DNA from: Berghia stephanieae
Taxonomy: Eukaryota; Mollusca; Gastropoda; Nudibranchia; Aeolidiidae
Length of the DNA stretch: 64,000 nucleotides
Direction of reading: 5' to 3'
Assembly (NCBI GenBank): GCA_034508935.3
Contig: CM067444.1
Coordinates: forward strand, 58,667,080 to 58,731,079
In this document: piece after piece, positions 48,070 through 59,944 of the stretch
Position numbering within the stretch: position 1 is the stretch's first letter
How the letters are laid out: the number at the start of each line of letters is the position of its first letter
Notes under the pieces: generated by a model
What the model was told of the DNA's origin: nothing
The model's input: the letters and a program-made list of their open reading frames with translations, nothing else
Database searches by the model: none
Made by a program: the position numbers and the translations under genes

Positions 48070-50429
48070 GTAAAAAGTGAGGTTAGCAACGTTTGTGCCG
48101 TTCATTACACTTTAAGGTCATTGCATTGCCAGTTGAAAGGAAGTTGAATAGAGAGTGAAAAGATTGTAGATCTATGCACATAACAATAGACAAAGGACAC
48201 AAAATCATATTTCATATTGCAAAGTTAAGACACAAATCTATGACTATGAGGAAAGTAATAAGACAAAGGGGAATAGAGCACATATAAAGTGACTTCATTT
48301 GCTCATAAGGTATGTAAGGAATGCCTGTCCGGTGAGCCAGTAATGAAGTCAAAAGTTTGTCCAAATTGTTGGTGCAAGAACTGACATCAAGAGAAGTTTT
48401 TTTTCAAATAACCAGACTGTACAAAAGCTTACATGGTTGAGTTTTAAGACTTTTAACTTCAGAGATAATAAATAACTGAACAAAAAACATCACTTCATGT
48501 GAATCAAAAGTTTTGTCTTTATTATGTTGATTAATTTTGTTTTATTTAATGAATGGGCAATGACAATTAATAAAAGAGGAAGATCCATTAAATTTGAGGA
48601 CAATGAAATTAATACTATTGTGAGCATGTCCTTCTATGCTATGGATAGGTTGCCTTTTAGGATAGTTCATACACAATTAGAAAATTCTGAAGGTTTTTTG
48701 TCTTTGACTATAGCGTAACAAATTTTAAAAATATAGATTCTCTTTATTCACCTCTAGGGAAAATTTGTCTTTGGAGTCTATTCTAAAGGGAGACTGAAAT
48801 AACCCAGGCATTGCCGCAACACAGCGCCACAAACTGAGCTAGGGCTGAGGTGACTTGCTCAAGGCCACACAACGTAGTGACAAAGTGTTCTTATGATGAG
48901 ATAGATAGAATTAAATGAGTTCACCCATATTGATTTATTCCTCAATTATTAAGATCTGGGAGGAAATGTTTTATTAACCTTAAATTTAAATTATGCCGCT
49001 TAAGCTAAACGAATATATTAATATTATAGTCTACATGTTATTTTTACAAGCCAATTGTCATTTCATTGTGGTAAAAGGCAATCTGCACAAATCAGCAGAA
49101 TGACCAATCAAACGTTTTTTTACAGAAGCATATATTCCCTATGTATGTACAAAATACACACGCTGGCAACAAATTAAATAAAAAAAATAATAAATTATAT
49201 GGCATAAAAGAAAAAACAAACATTCCCAGAAATGTAAAATATTATGGGCTAAGTTTGTCCATTTTTATTGGTTATAGCTAGCAGTATCTACAAGAAGTTG
49301 ATGGTTAGGTGCAGCGCTTGTAACACTCAATGGAATTTCCCGTGTAGAGAAAACATATGTGTGTTTTTTGTATACTGGTGTAGGAAATACAGTTCTTATT
49401 TTTGTTTCTTTTTTTGGCGAAGGCCAATAATTGCCCGAACATTACAGTACAGCAGATTTTCTGAGCATACAGTTTGATTCCACAGGTGATAGAATTACAT
49501 TTAGTTTTTAAAATATTTGCGTGTTACTTGTAGAGTTTGTAAATAAATAGTTTTAGAATTTTTAGGTTTGCCAGTAATTTTGTGCTCGATGATAAATATT
49601 TAACATTTGCTGTACGGAGCAATGGTGATCCACAACTCTATTTTTTAAAAAGAATAGATTTCCACATAAATATGCCAAACCATTTTGGAATTCATCATAA
49701 GGTTCAGGCACTATTGGCATTTGAAATTGAAGTCAAAGAAAAACTTTTTAAAAAATTATTTTGACCTGTAAAATGAATGACTTGCGTATTTGAGGAAATG
49801 GGGCTTAAGTTTTCTTTGTTTTCAAACATATTAAAATTAAAATTCCAGTGACACGATAGACGCCAGAGGTGGTAGTTCAATAATGTACTATTTGCTCTAT
49901 ATATTAACTTAATCTTGGTATTTCTTTTACAGGATTGTGAAGACAGACATTTCAGGTTCCCATCTTGATGCTGAGCAGAAAGCACTTGTCGACACACAGA
50001 GTCCACTATAACCCAATTTTTGGGAATGGCGAACCTGAAACGAAAAGAAAGCAGTCAGACTTTTTATTCATTCTTTTCCAATAATGCTTGATTTTATATA
50101 CCTTTGTAATCCTTTTCATTCTTTTCATTAGACTAATACATCTGTTAAATTTTTACTTTTGCCCGAAATGTTTGTGAAAAAATTGTACTAGTTGGAGTAT
50201 AACTACTAGTAGTAGTAGTATTACTTCTGTTACCATTATTATATGTTCTGCAATAATATTCAAAACCTAATAATATTTTTGAATTGGCAAATAAATAGAA
50301 ATCCATTGTATATTTATGAAGTTGGAGCACAATAAAGAAAATAAAGTACTGTAATGACTTTTTTAAAAATTTGTTTTATCCGTTGCTTTTGCAATTTGAT
50401 GGTGAATGCTTGACTGAGTTCTCATTTTT
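48070..50429. other. Intergenic, mostly unassigned
   Basis: Apart from the SINE at 48733, no repeat is recognised. One frame at 49355-49395 gives CFLYTGVGNTVLIF, faintly like the YTGL segment of THAP-linked DDE transposases, so this could be more of the THAP-locus remnant. Confidence 0.35.
48733..48905 (-). mobile_element. SINE with MIR/CORE-like region, minus-strand copy
   Basis: The reverse complement matches 60878-61078 along about 160 bases, including GTGTGGCCTTGAGCAAGTCA and GAATAAAGAGAAT. The target duplication was not resolved. Confidence 0.6.
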
Positions 50430-50640
50430 CTACCCTGGGTGTGGGGTCATTGACCTTCCATTGTGGGCAAGGTCATTATTGCTTTCTTCACCCCCCTATG
50501 TCTGTATTCCTTTTTCAGGTAGCTTTCTATCTTTGTTTTGGAATAAGATTACATGCTTTTTTTCCCCTGTCCTTAGATGAGAGGGTGACAAATGGATGTA
50601 AATTTATTTTGTAAATTTATAATTAACATTTTATAAACAA
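50430..50640 (+). mobile_element. Retroposon C, 5' part only, diverged
   Basis: CCCTGGGTGTGGGGTCATTG, CCATTGTGGGCAAGGTC and GGAATAAGATTACATGC. The 3' part is missing; the next copy begins at 50646. Confidence 0.7.
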
Positions 50641-50645
50641 TAGAC

Positions 50646-51425
50646 TGGGTGGGGTCTTTGACTTCCCATGGTGGCAAGAGGTCATGCTATGTCCTCTATC
50701 CCTTATATTGTTTTCCAAGTTTCTTTATGTCCTTGTCTTGGAATGAGATTACTTGGTTTTGTCCTTTCGACTGCCGGAGTCATTGGCTGAGAGGGAAACA
50801 GTCAAATGAATATTGTTGGTTTTGGGAAAAAAAATTTTTTTGTCTTGTAAATCAGTTCGCGTAAATTTTTTTATTATATTATATATATGTGTGTATATAT
50901 AATATGGGGGGCGAAGTGGCCGGGTGGTTAAGGCATTGCACTGTGATCCGGATGACCCAGGTTCGAGCCCCGCTTCAGGCACTTTCGTTTTTTTTTCCTT
51001 GAGCAAGATTATTAACCCCCAATTTGCTCACTTGGACAACATGGGTGATTCCCGTTGACATCAGACATCTTGTTTGATGAGTTATCTATATTCCTTCGTG
51101 GAATGCCTAGGCGACGATATCTTATGATATCGCGGCGCAAAAGGCATAACGTAACTTAATATAATATAATAAAAAAATAATACGCGAACGTTTGAGTGTA
51201 TTCCTCTTAGGGGGGACCTGTGCTTGTGTCAGGATGAGACTTTTGGGTGTTATCAGACTTAGTACACTGATAGCATTCTCTTGGAATCTACATTTGTTCC
51301 TCTTTGTCTTACTTTTCTTGTGTGCTTTTAATTGTAAATCTGGAAATTTTTACAATCCCATTTTATTCCTTTTTACTGGTGCTGAAATGCGTCGCAAGTG
51401 CAGTAAAACCCTTAAATCAAACATA
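50646..51425 (+). mobile_element. Retroposon C copy split by a tRNA-SINE
   Basis: 50646-50890 holds the 5' half (CTGGGTGGGGTCTTTGACTT) and 51188-51425 the 3' half (GTTTGAGTGTATTCCTCTTA to AGTAAAACCCTTAAATC). The insert is the SINE at 50905-51175. Confidence 0.83.
50905..51175 (+). mobile_element. tRNA-derived SINE nested in a retroposon C copy
   Basis: The head GAAGTGGCCGGGTGGTTAAG plus GGTTCGAGCCCC is a class II tRNA-like promoter (A and B boxes). The body ends in ATAATATAATAAAAAAAT. AT-rich flanks (TATATAATAT / AATATAATATA) are compatible with a target duplication. It interrupts retroposon C between 50890 and 51188. Confidence 0.75.
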
Positions 51426-51600
51426 AACATTTGAGTGTATTCCGTCTCTGGATTGAACTGTTAGGCGATCTCAAAACTAAGCACATTAATAATTTTGATC
51501 TACTTCTGCTCCGTATTTGATCCAAGCCCATTTTTCTTACTACGTATTTCGCAACAGCTTTTAATTGTGCTGAAAATGACCTAATAGTGTCGCAAGCACC
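51426..51600 (+). mobile_element. Retroposon C, 3' half, degraded
   Basis: ACATTTGAGTGTATTCCGTC, GGCGATCTCAAAACTAAGC and GTGCTGAAAATGACCTAATA. The tail is lost at the junction with SINE-B. Confidence 0.65.
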
Positions 51601-51604
51601 GAAA

Positions 51605-51834
51605 GTAGTCCATCAGAACCATTAGGTCTATAGAGCCAGATTTCATCCAGTTTCTATAGTGTGAAAATAATAACTTGTTACCCTTCGAATAGGGCGCTTT
51701 TCTATTGCCAAATTACTGCTGGGTGTACAAAAAAAAGAGAAGGGGAGGGGGTGGGGTCTTAACTTCATCTAGGATATATCTCGGTCTCTATGATTGTGAA
51801 ATGGGTGCGCTACCAACTGAGTTAACGGGACTGC
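51605..51834 (-). mobile_element. SINE-B, minus
   Basis: GTAGTCCATCAGAACCATTA, CCAGTTTCTATAGTGTGAA, ACTGCTGGGTGTAC and the head CTACCAACTGAGTTAACGGG. A G/A-rich insertion sits in the middle. Confidence 0.8.
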
Positions 51835-51852
51835 CATGAGTCGCATAACCAT

Positions 51853-51960
51853 TTAAACGTTTATGTCCGAACACACTGACTGAGCAAATGTGAGTAAAGA
51901 GGCTTTTCCAAGGACTCGACTGAGTCTCCCATAGTAGAACTTGAACCTATTAAAGAAGTT
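51853..51960 (-). mobile_element. SINE-A, minus, fragment
   Basis: GTGAGTAAAGAGGCTTTTCC and AAGGACTCGACTGAG with a degraded inverted B box. It follows directly on a minus SINE-B. Confidence 0.55.
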
Positions 51961-52526
51961 TCTTATTTCTTTTTTTTTTTTAAGTTATTCATATTCTAGT
52001 TCAAGAAAATTCATTGTAATGAATATAGCCATATGTTAAAAACCTCTATATCTTATTATCAATCCTGCATGGAGTAATATAAATAAATGTAGAAATCAAA
52101 ATAATAATATGTAATAACAGTAATAATAATCATAGAAGTGAGATGAAAACGGGGGGGGGGGGGGGGGGGGGGGGGTTACCTTAGCAACTAGTACCACTTT
52201 CCCACAGCTAGGAGGCTTAACCCATTTTACATCCGTCACCCATCCATTGTAGACCTGATTTTAAGTAGTCAGTCCCCTGTAAGCCTGAAAAAAAATGTGG
52301 CAATGGTGGTAATATTATTAATTGAAACTCGAGGATAAAAACTGTTGTTATCACATTTAGTTAACAACAGTGAATTAAATTTGCTGTGAAATGTGGAGTA
52401 CTCATCTGAAAGGTTATTAGAATTATTCAGAGAGACACAATTCCATAACTCAACATCAGCCGTGGGGCTAAAAATTATATAGTTTGGGGATTGAGTAAAA
52501 TATCGAATAAAAAAGTAGTCATTCAA

Positions 52527-52722
52527 TGGAGCCGAAGTTTAACCTGGTTTGAAAAGCGCGAAACGGACCATAGCAATTGCTACCCTTTAGATAGGACTCT
52601 AGTCTATGTCAAAGTACTTTCCGCTAGATCTAACAGACTCAGCTACCCAATCACTGCTGGATTGATAAGGGGAGTGGGATGAGAAAATAAATTCACTCGG
52701 GATCAAGCTCAGTCCCTTGGAA
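52527..52722 (-). mobile_element. SINE-B, minus, head missing
   Basis: CGCGAAACGGACCATAGCAA, TAGATCTAACAGACTCAGC and CCAATCACTGCTGGATTG are body sequence. The tRNA head is not seen beyond CTCGGGATCAAGCTCAGTCC. Confidence 0.75.
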
Positions 52723-53594
52723 TGGGGTGGGGCTTTTAAAACAGTCTTATGGGCATGGTGTTTTGTTACTGTATTATATCAGTTTAGATTTGGACTCGGG
52801 ATCACATTGATTTCATAGTCATTGCCTGCCCTGGTGTTTTTAATTTAAATTATTATTTATAATCTTTGGTGAATTCGGAGGAATTCATCACCTTAAAGGC
52901 AAAATAGTTGAAATTTGAATGTAACCACACAGACTCATTGATCCACTACTTAGACTGACTTAGACTAAACTTACTAAGACTCGAAGACTAAGACTAAGAC
53001 TAAGACACTAAGATGATCACGACTCGTGAAGCAGGTCATATCATATCCGTGTCAGGTTCGACATATCTGTCTTCTGTGATTTTTTGAGAATAAATCTTAC
53101 AATTAGCCGTAGATGGTGTAACATAGTATAGGTATAGCACAGGGAAACGATTAAATAATACAGACTTACCGTGAAATGTGTAGACCGTGTAGACAGAAAC
53201 TTGTGGTCGTGACGAGGTAGTTCGCTACATCAAACGACGAGACTGGCTGTAGTTCCTAAAGATTATGGCACCAGTCGTGTTCACAAATGGCATAGGGGTC
53301 TACATCATTAACGGGGAATTAAAAAAAAATATATTTATGTCTAGAACCAGAAAAATACGGAAGATTATCGACAGAAACTAATATTTTACTATTCTACGCC
53401 ATTGTCTTCCATTGCTTTCTGCCACCCGGAAGTAAACTTCCACTCCGATCAGCTGTTTAACCGCATACTATCTATAAATCAACAATTTGATGCCAACATA
53501 CATGAAAGTGGAAAAAAAAAAAAGTAAATGGAGCCAAAAAATAAACTGATAGACCACACAAAAATACAACAATCGTAATAACATCAATACGTTC

Positions 53595-53595
<1 letters not shown>
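52723..53595. other. Intergenic, no gene recognised
   Basis: A short ACTAAGACTAAG repeat lies at 52965-53015. Nothing else was identified. Confidence 0.45.
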
Positions 53596-53679
<84 letters not shown>

Positions 53680-53692
53680 GTAATAGTAGTAG
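53596..53692. repeat. AAT microsatellite
   Basis: About 85 bases of clean AAT ending in AGTAGT. Confidence 0.97.
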
Positions 53693-53819
53693 TACAAAAA
53701 AAAAAACAAAAAAAAAAAACGGATGGTAACGTTGCAATTGGATTAAGAGAAGTAATTCATGAAATTCCAGCCCGACTGCTTTTGGATACAATTCATTCGG
53801 AAGTGTACTTTAAACTATT

Positions 53820-54117
53820 TTTTACTTTTTAAAATCATGCGTCAGAGATTCAATAAGAAGAGAATATGCTTTCTGTAGTGTGGTGGACTGAAAACGCAGT
53901 TCCTTCTTGTTTAATAAACAAGAAACGAAGTGAATAGAAAAGTCTCAGAAGACAATAGGGAATAAAAAATTCCGCGGCGATGGGGGCTCGTACCACAGAC
54001 TAGGGAGAAGGGTGGGGCTCGTACTCACGACCTTACTGGCACGACAACCCCGCCTGGTCGTGAGAGGGTAACATCACAGATTATACAGGACTCTAGTCTG
54101 TGGGTAGTACTACAATC
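53820..54117. other. Half-copy of the 356-617 foldback family
   Basis: GAAGACAATAGGGAATAAAA and CCGCGGCGATGGGGGCTCG match the arm and centre of the element at 356-617. The second arm is not seen. Confidence 0.55.
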
Positions 54118-54620
54118 GAAGTCCTCCATAGTGGGCAGGGAGGTACTTACTGTGTCTTCTATCCCCCTATATCTGTTTTCCAACTACATTTCTATCTTTG
54201 TCTTAGAATGAGATTACTTGGTTTTGTCCTGGCACTGGCTGGGAGGGAAACAGTCAAATGTATAGTTTTGGGAGATGATATTTTTTTCCCTTGTAAATCA
54301 TCTCTCTGTTATGCACTGTTTTATGTTTTCTTTGTATTATATATGATTTGTTAAACATTTGAGTGTGTTGCTCTTAGTGGGGACCTCTGCTTGTGTCTGG
54401 ATGGACTTTTAGGTGATCTCAAACTATGTACTTTGATGGTATGCTCTTGGAATTTACATCTATTTCCTATTTGAACCAATTTCCCTTTGTCTTGCCATTT
54501 CTTGGGTGCTCTAATTGTAATTCTAGAACTTTTTACTAACCCATTTTCTTCCTTTTTACTGGCGCTGATATGACCTTAATGTGTTGCAAGCGCCGTAAAA
54601 CCCTTAAAAACAAAACAAAA
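54118..54620 (+). mobile_element. Retroposon C copy, short 5' truncation
   Basis: It begins GAAGTCCTCCATAGTGGG and ends CCCTTAAAAACAAAACAAA with five AAAAC units. The target duplication is not clear. Confidence 0.85.
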
Positions 54621-54740
54621 CAAAACAAAACAAACCACCCAAAATATAAAGGGTTTCAGTGGTGAGTGGGGGTGGGGGTTGGCATTGGCCTCTTGAGCTT
54701 TCTGTCCTTGTTCTGGAATGAGATCCATTTTGTCTCTCAT

Positions 54741-54930
54741 TAAAGTCCTTCAGAGTCATTAGGTCCATGGAGCAGGAGTTTATCATAGTTTCTGTAGCGT
54801 GGAACGGACAATGGTAATTATTTTGCTACCCTTTCGATAGGACGCTGGTCTATCGCAAAGCACTTACCGCCACATAATCTACCAGATATTGCTAACCAAT
54901 CACTGCTGGGTGGACTTATGTCTCTCACGG
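54741..54930 (-). mobile_element. SINE-B, minus, head missing
   Basis: AAGTCCTTCAGAGTCATTAG, GTGGAACGGACAATGG and CCAATCACTGCTGGGTGGAC. It follows a retroposon C copy by about 120 bp. Confidence 0.75.
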
Positions 54931-55109
54931 GCTTGAAGTTGTTTTATTTTTTATTTTATTATTTATTTATTTTTTGGCTTTGTTTTGTTTTTCTTTCATT
55001 ATTTATTTGATTTTTTTCCCGAAAGAGAAAGAGCCAAAGTTATCTATGAAAGTCCTTTCTCTAATGAAAGTGATGGAATAGTATGCATTTTGAAAGCGCA
55101 CACTCACTC

Positions 55110-55180
55110 TCACACAGACACACACACACACACACACACACACTCTCACACATACACACACACACTCACACACACACACA
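55110..55180. repeat. AC/CACT microsatellite
   Basis: Imperfect CA units with CTCTCACA interruptions. Confidence 0.94.
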
Positions 55181-55305
55181 CATTTTAAATATTTATTCGG
55201 AATTTCAGTCTTGGTGAAAGCCCCGAGCCATAACTTGAGAGACTAGACACACATAAAGGTTTGCTGGTGGATGTATATCTGTTTTAGGTTTGAAATTGTC
55301 CCTGA

Positions 55306-55308
<3 letters not shown>

Positions 55309-55381
<73 letters not shown>
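55309..55381. repeat. CT microsatellite
   Basis: About 70 uninterrupted bases of TC. Confidence 0.98.
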
Positions 55382-55382
<1 letters not shown>

Positions 55383-55389
55383 CCCAACA

Positions 55390-56263
55390 AAGGAGCTCAA
55401 TGCCTTGAAGTATTGTAGTAACCTAGAACATGAGTGGCAACACTACGATGTAGACCACTTTGTTGGATTCAGACACTCAAGAGTTCGTTCTTATTTTTGT
55501 TGTCGACAAAATGAAGACAAAAACTTTGTGACTCATTGAAGTTAAATTCAAAACTGATTTATGATTTGTGAAAATGCGATTTTCATACGGAGACAGTTTA
55601 AAGTCACTTTTAGTTTCACTAGACAGGTGTCTGAATGTTAGAATTGAAAATAAATTGTTCTTGGTTGTCTGCGAGAAGTGGGTTTAACCGAGTGGGCTGG
55701 GCTCGATCACAATCACGATCAATCAGCATTCCAAGTTCCAAGATTCCAAAGTTAGGTTTAGAAGCTCAGAGTAGAGCTAACGTCAACTACTGCTAGGGCG
55801 TGAACAGCCATATTCAAAGTAAGTCCTCCAAGCTTGAACAATCCAAAATGAATTTCATCAAAATAATCAAGAATTATCGTTAAGAGAGCGATTATTTGAG
55901 CCCAAATCTAGTAATAGTTCTCAGTTTTAGTTTTATCTAGTTTTATATCTGAATCTAAAATCACTCTTCTCTTGACTCTGAACTCTGAATCTGAATTTTC
56001 CTAGAATTTAAATTTATGTCCACTTTCACTCTCATGAATATTACTTAATTTACTACTTACTTACTATTTGGAAAATCCATAGGTGTTAAATATGAATATG
56101 ATGATGATAAAATAAAAAACCCCAACAAAATTGGAACAAAGGAATAATTGCTTAAAACATGATTTCTATGGATACACTGATGACTGATGGTAATCAAAAT
56201 GGCAAAATTGAACAAAAAATAAAATTAACTAATTAATTAATTAATCGATAATAACAATATATA

Positions 56264-56301
<38 letters not shown>

Positions 56302-56311
56302 TAATAATAAT
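55390..56311. other. Intergenic, no gene recognised
   Basis: AT-rich; a GGCTGGGCTCGATCAC patch near 55697 is unassigned. Confidence 0.45.
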
Positions 56312-56577
56312 ATCGCTGTGATTATCCCCAGACACCTGTCTGGGGATAATAAAAATTTGTTATCCCCAGACACCTGTCTGGGGATAACGAATTTTCATTA
56401 TCCCCAGACGCATATTTGAAACTCCGCTCTTTTAAACAATTATCCACATTCCAGAATATGGAATGTTTCCAGATGCACATAGAAATAAGGAAAGTTAATA
56501 AAATATTTATAAAAACATAAAATTAACCAACATTAAAATCAGTTGTTACTACATATACACAATATGCGTCGACTTCG

Positions 56578-56666
56578 AAGTGGGTGTCATGGCCGAATGG
56601 TTTAGTCGTCTGCCCTGGAAGTTTGACCATAATCGACGTTGTGGGTTCGAATCCTGGTAACGTCAC
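56578..56666 (+). pseudogene. tRNA-like sequence (Ser/Leu type), probably not functional
   Basis: TCATGGCCGAATGGTTTAG looks like a D arm/A box of class II tRNAs and GGGTTCGAATCCTGG like a T arm/B box; an A-rich gap and a T run follow. The acceptor stem GGTGTCA / TAACGTC pairs with one mismatch and the T stem has another. The anticodon arm is not clean. It may be a decayed tRNA or a SINE head. Confidence 0.4.
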
Positions 56667-56756
56667 TTTTTTTTTTTTTGAATTCCGTCTTCTTTTTACA
56701 GAACGTTGAAAGGGATAAATGTCCCATCCATCCTCCCCCCACCTCTTTTTTTTATT

Positions 56757-56758
<2 letters not shown>

Positions 56759-56822
<64 letters not shown>
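56759..56822. repeat. CT microsatellite inside the 2.2-kb foldback element
   Basis: About 54 uninterrupted bases of CT, then TTCTCTC. Confidence 0.97.
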
Positions 56823-57124
56823 TGTTTTTTTCTAGTTTCTAGCAAATATATTCGTCCCCACTCCGATCTCAAATAGTGTCTAAAAAGAATAAATAATTAA
56901 AAAGCAAACAAACAGAAATATTCAGAGAGCGACCAAATGGTCAGATAGAGGAGAAAAAAAAAACAATAATTGTTTTAAAAATAAAAACAATTTAAGAAAT
57001 TCATGCTCAGAAACGGAACATTTACATAAAGGTTTAGCAAACAAAAAACTCTAAGGTTTAGGTCAAAATATAAAAAAAAAAAAAAGAAAAAGAGAGATTT
57101 CCCTCGGAGCAGGGAATAGTGTTA

Positions 57125-57126
57125 AC

Positions 57127-57190
<64 letters not shown>

Positions 57191-57317
57191 TAATAAAAAT
57201 AATAATAATAGTAATAGTATGATAATAAGAGTATTAATAATAAAAATAATACTATTATTGATAATAATATAATAATGATTATGATGGTAATAGTAATAAT
57301 AATAACAAATATTACAA

Positions 57318-57366
<49 letters not shown>

Positions 57367-57377
57367 TATTATTATTA

Positions 57378-57413
<36 letters not shown>

Positions 57414-57415
57414 CA
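57125..57415. repeat. AAT and ATT microsatellites, mutually complementary
   Basis: AAT (57125-57190) and ATT (57318-57415) flank an imperfect centre and could form a hairpin inside the 2.2-kb element. Confidence 0.94.
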
Positions 57416-58484
57416 TTGACCAAAACAAAAAAAAAACAATAATAGATCTAGAGCAAATTAAATAATGAAATAATATTATCGGAGAAATAAAAAATTCAAC
57501 TGATTAAAAAAAACTCTTGCTCGGAACTCGGAACAAAAGTGAAAACAATGAAAATCAATTGGGAAGAAAGAAATAAAAGTAAAAAAAAAAAATGAGTGGG
57601 GGGGGGGGGGGGGGGGTGGGGGGGGTTCGCGACTGGGTCGAATCTGTGCAGCTAAAAGGAGTAAAATGAAAGGTGGCCTTACCCACTGAGCTGCCTATCC
57701 TCACCGCTATCGGAATATTTTAAATTCATATATGAGCTAAACATATTTCCACCATTTTTGCTTCCTTGTTTTGGTAGTTATTTTCATCTCTGATTCGAAT
57801 AAAAATATGTTGTTGGATCTAGTTTTGTGGACGTGTGATACTAAATTGTATTGTCTTGTGCGAAGCAGACAGGAAAATAACAGGTGTGGGTTTTGGGCTT
57901 TGGGGCGAACAACACCATGGCCTAGGAATTCGTCCGCGACATAAAAATTATTCCCGGTGTCGTCCCAAAATTGTGGCCAGAATGAGCAAATTATAGAAAC
58001 AAGAGATGATCAATAAAGTTAACAGGTAGGTTGGTAATGAGATTTAAATGGTTGGTGGACTATGAACAGATTTGATGATTAACAACTTTCTTCCTGGTTG
58101 AAAATAAAAAGTCGAATTGCCAGTTTGACGTTTTCAGATCAAAGTAACAAAAGAAATTTCATTGATCCATTTGCTTAAAAAATTTTTTTAAAAAAGAGCT
58201 GGATTTGACATTTGATCACTATTTACTTTCATCTTGTGTTAAATATCACTTGATATATTAACTGTTTTGGGACACAACCACTAGTATTTTTTCCAGAATA
58301 TTTGTATTTTTCACGCCTAGTTTGGCATTTTGCATAAAATCTTTCTGCCCACTTGCTACATGCGTCTGGGGATAGTATCCTCAGACAGGTGTCTGGGGAT
58401 AACAAAAATTGGTTATCCCCAGACACCTGTCTGGGGATAACGAATTTTTATTATCCCCAGACAGGCGTCTGGGAATAATGACAG

Positions 58485-58486
58485 CC

Positions 58487-58543
<57 letters not shown>

Positions 58544-58545
58544 TA
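58485..58545. repeat. AAT microsatellite abutting the 2.2-kb element
   Basis: About 55 bases of AAT directly after the right inverted repeat; a similar run (56265-56300) precedes the left one. Confidence 0.95.
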
Positions 58546-59152
58546 ATGATAATATAAAAAAAAGTAGAATTAAGAATGAAGAATGAAATAAATAAATTAA
58601 AAAAAAATAGCAGTATTCCATGTCTAAGTCTAACAGCTTTAAGAGCTCCCTGCCCTATGGTGATTTAATCATATTTTTCTAAAGGAATGCCACTTTGATT
58701 TATGTTTCGTTTTAGATGTTGGTTGTGTGTAAAGTGTAATCAATGTTAGTTTTAAATATTAACAAAGCCATTCAGATCTTTTACTCTTTATAACTTTGGT
58801 GACTTTATTTTTGCCATGACTGAAAAAGTGGACTGACTGGTCTGAAAAAGTTGAAATTTTTTGTGTGATACTAATAATATTGTTTTAGTTTTAGTAAAGA
58901 TACAAATTGTGCGATATCTAGTATTATGTTGGATATCGTGCAATTTGCGGAACACCTAGTCTCTTATGTAGGTCTTATTAAAGATTTATAAATCTTTATG
59001 AAACATGACTACCAATATCAATAATTCCCTTTTATTATTTTTGGTTTGGTAAAGGGGTTGGCGGGGGGGGGGGGGGGGGGGGGGGGGGATTTGTGTGAAA
59101 GCGCTGAACTGGCAACCATGGAGATTATCTTCATAGCCCTTTCTAATTGCAG

Positions 59153-59400
59153 GGGTCTCTCTATACTATGTATAGCTCAGTTGATAGAGCATTCACTTCA
59201 CACGCAAAGGAATTGAGATCGATTCTGGGTGGTCAAGTTATCTTTTCTCGCCCACTTGTCCACTCAACAGTGATTAGGTAGCTGGTCTGTTTGATCTAGT
59301 GGAAAGTACTTTGCGATAATCTATCCAAAGGGTATCAATTGATTGCTATTATTGTCTGTTTCCTGCTACAGAAAATGGGGTAAACTCCAGCCACATTAAA
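59153..59400 (+). mobile_element. SINE-B, plus, just upstream of NF2 exon 1
   Basis: GTATAGCTCAGTTGATAGAG, GAGATCGATTCTGGG, CCACTCAACAGTGATTAGGT and AGTGGAAAGTACTTTGCG. It ends about 140 bp before the NF2 start codon. Confidence 0.83.
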
Positions 59401-59540
59401 TGACAACTCCATTCTAATTGGACCACTAAATATGACTACTCGAAAGAAAGAAAAAATTGTCAGCTTTTTATTTATTTTCCACATATCATTCAGGTGAAAA
59501 CTGTGACTACAGCTGAGATAAAGACTAAGAAGAGATCAAG

Positions 59541-59645
59541 ATGCCTAAAACCAAAATGAGCATGACGAAAGTCTCTAAATCCAAGATGAAAAGTATTCCA
59601 GTCAAAGTGATCACGATGGATGCTGAATTGGATTTCCAAATTGAT
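59541..59645 (+). CDS. NF2: NF2 coding exon 1 (start codon, FERM F1)
   Basis: ATG in the context ATCAAGATGC opens 35 codons ending DAELDFQID, with donor GAT|GTGAGT. Methionines at codons 6 and 8 are alternative starts. The basic, serine-rich leader resembles the short N-terminal extension of merlins. AG dinucleotides upstream (near 59494 and 59513) may be a 5' UTR acceptor. Confidence 0.85.
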
Positions 59646-59913
59646 GTGAGTTGAATTTGACAATACGATGCATTTCAAATGTGTTTTAGCGATCTTTACA
59701 TTTATTTTTATTTCATTTAGTATTATATTATATATATTGCTTTATAAAATGATGTACATTATGTAACATTTATTTACTCATTCTTGTAATTCACGTTTGT
59801 AAAACGGATGAATGAAGTTTATTTATTTTATTTTTATATTTTATTTATCTTTTAATTATCTTGGTTTTATTTATCCTGGAGTAATTAAGTCTTAAATTTG
59901 AATACACTTTTGT

Positions 59914-59944
<31 letters not shown>

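Larger units (their letters stand above)
56312..58488. mobile_element. 2.2-kb foldback-type DNA element with palindrome-array ends
   Basis: The left end (56312-56412) and right end (58362-58488) are inverted repeats of each other, about 100-125 bp. Each end is a run of the near-perfect palindrome TTATCCCCAGACA-CC-TGTCTGGGGATAA separated by AAAAATTTG or CGAATTTT spacers. Both ends abut AAT microsatellites, so the duplication cannot be read. The interior holds a tRNA-like sequence, CT and AAT microsatellites and a G tract, with no recognised gene. Confidence 0.75.

Noticed and set aside
56312-56412. Rho-independent terminator or bacterial palindrome
   Set aside because: The palindromes recur as inverted ends of a transposon-like unit in a eukaryotic context.
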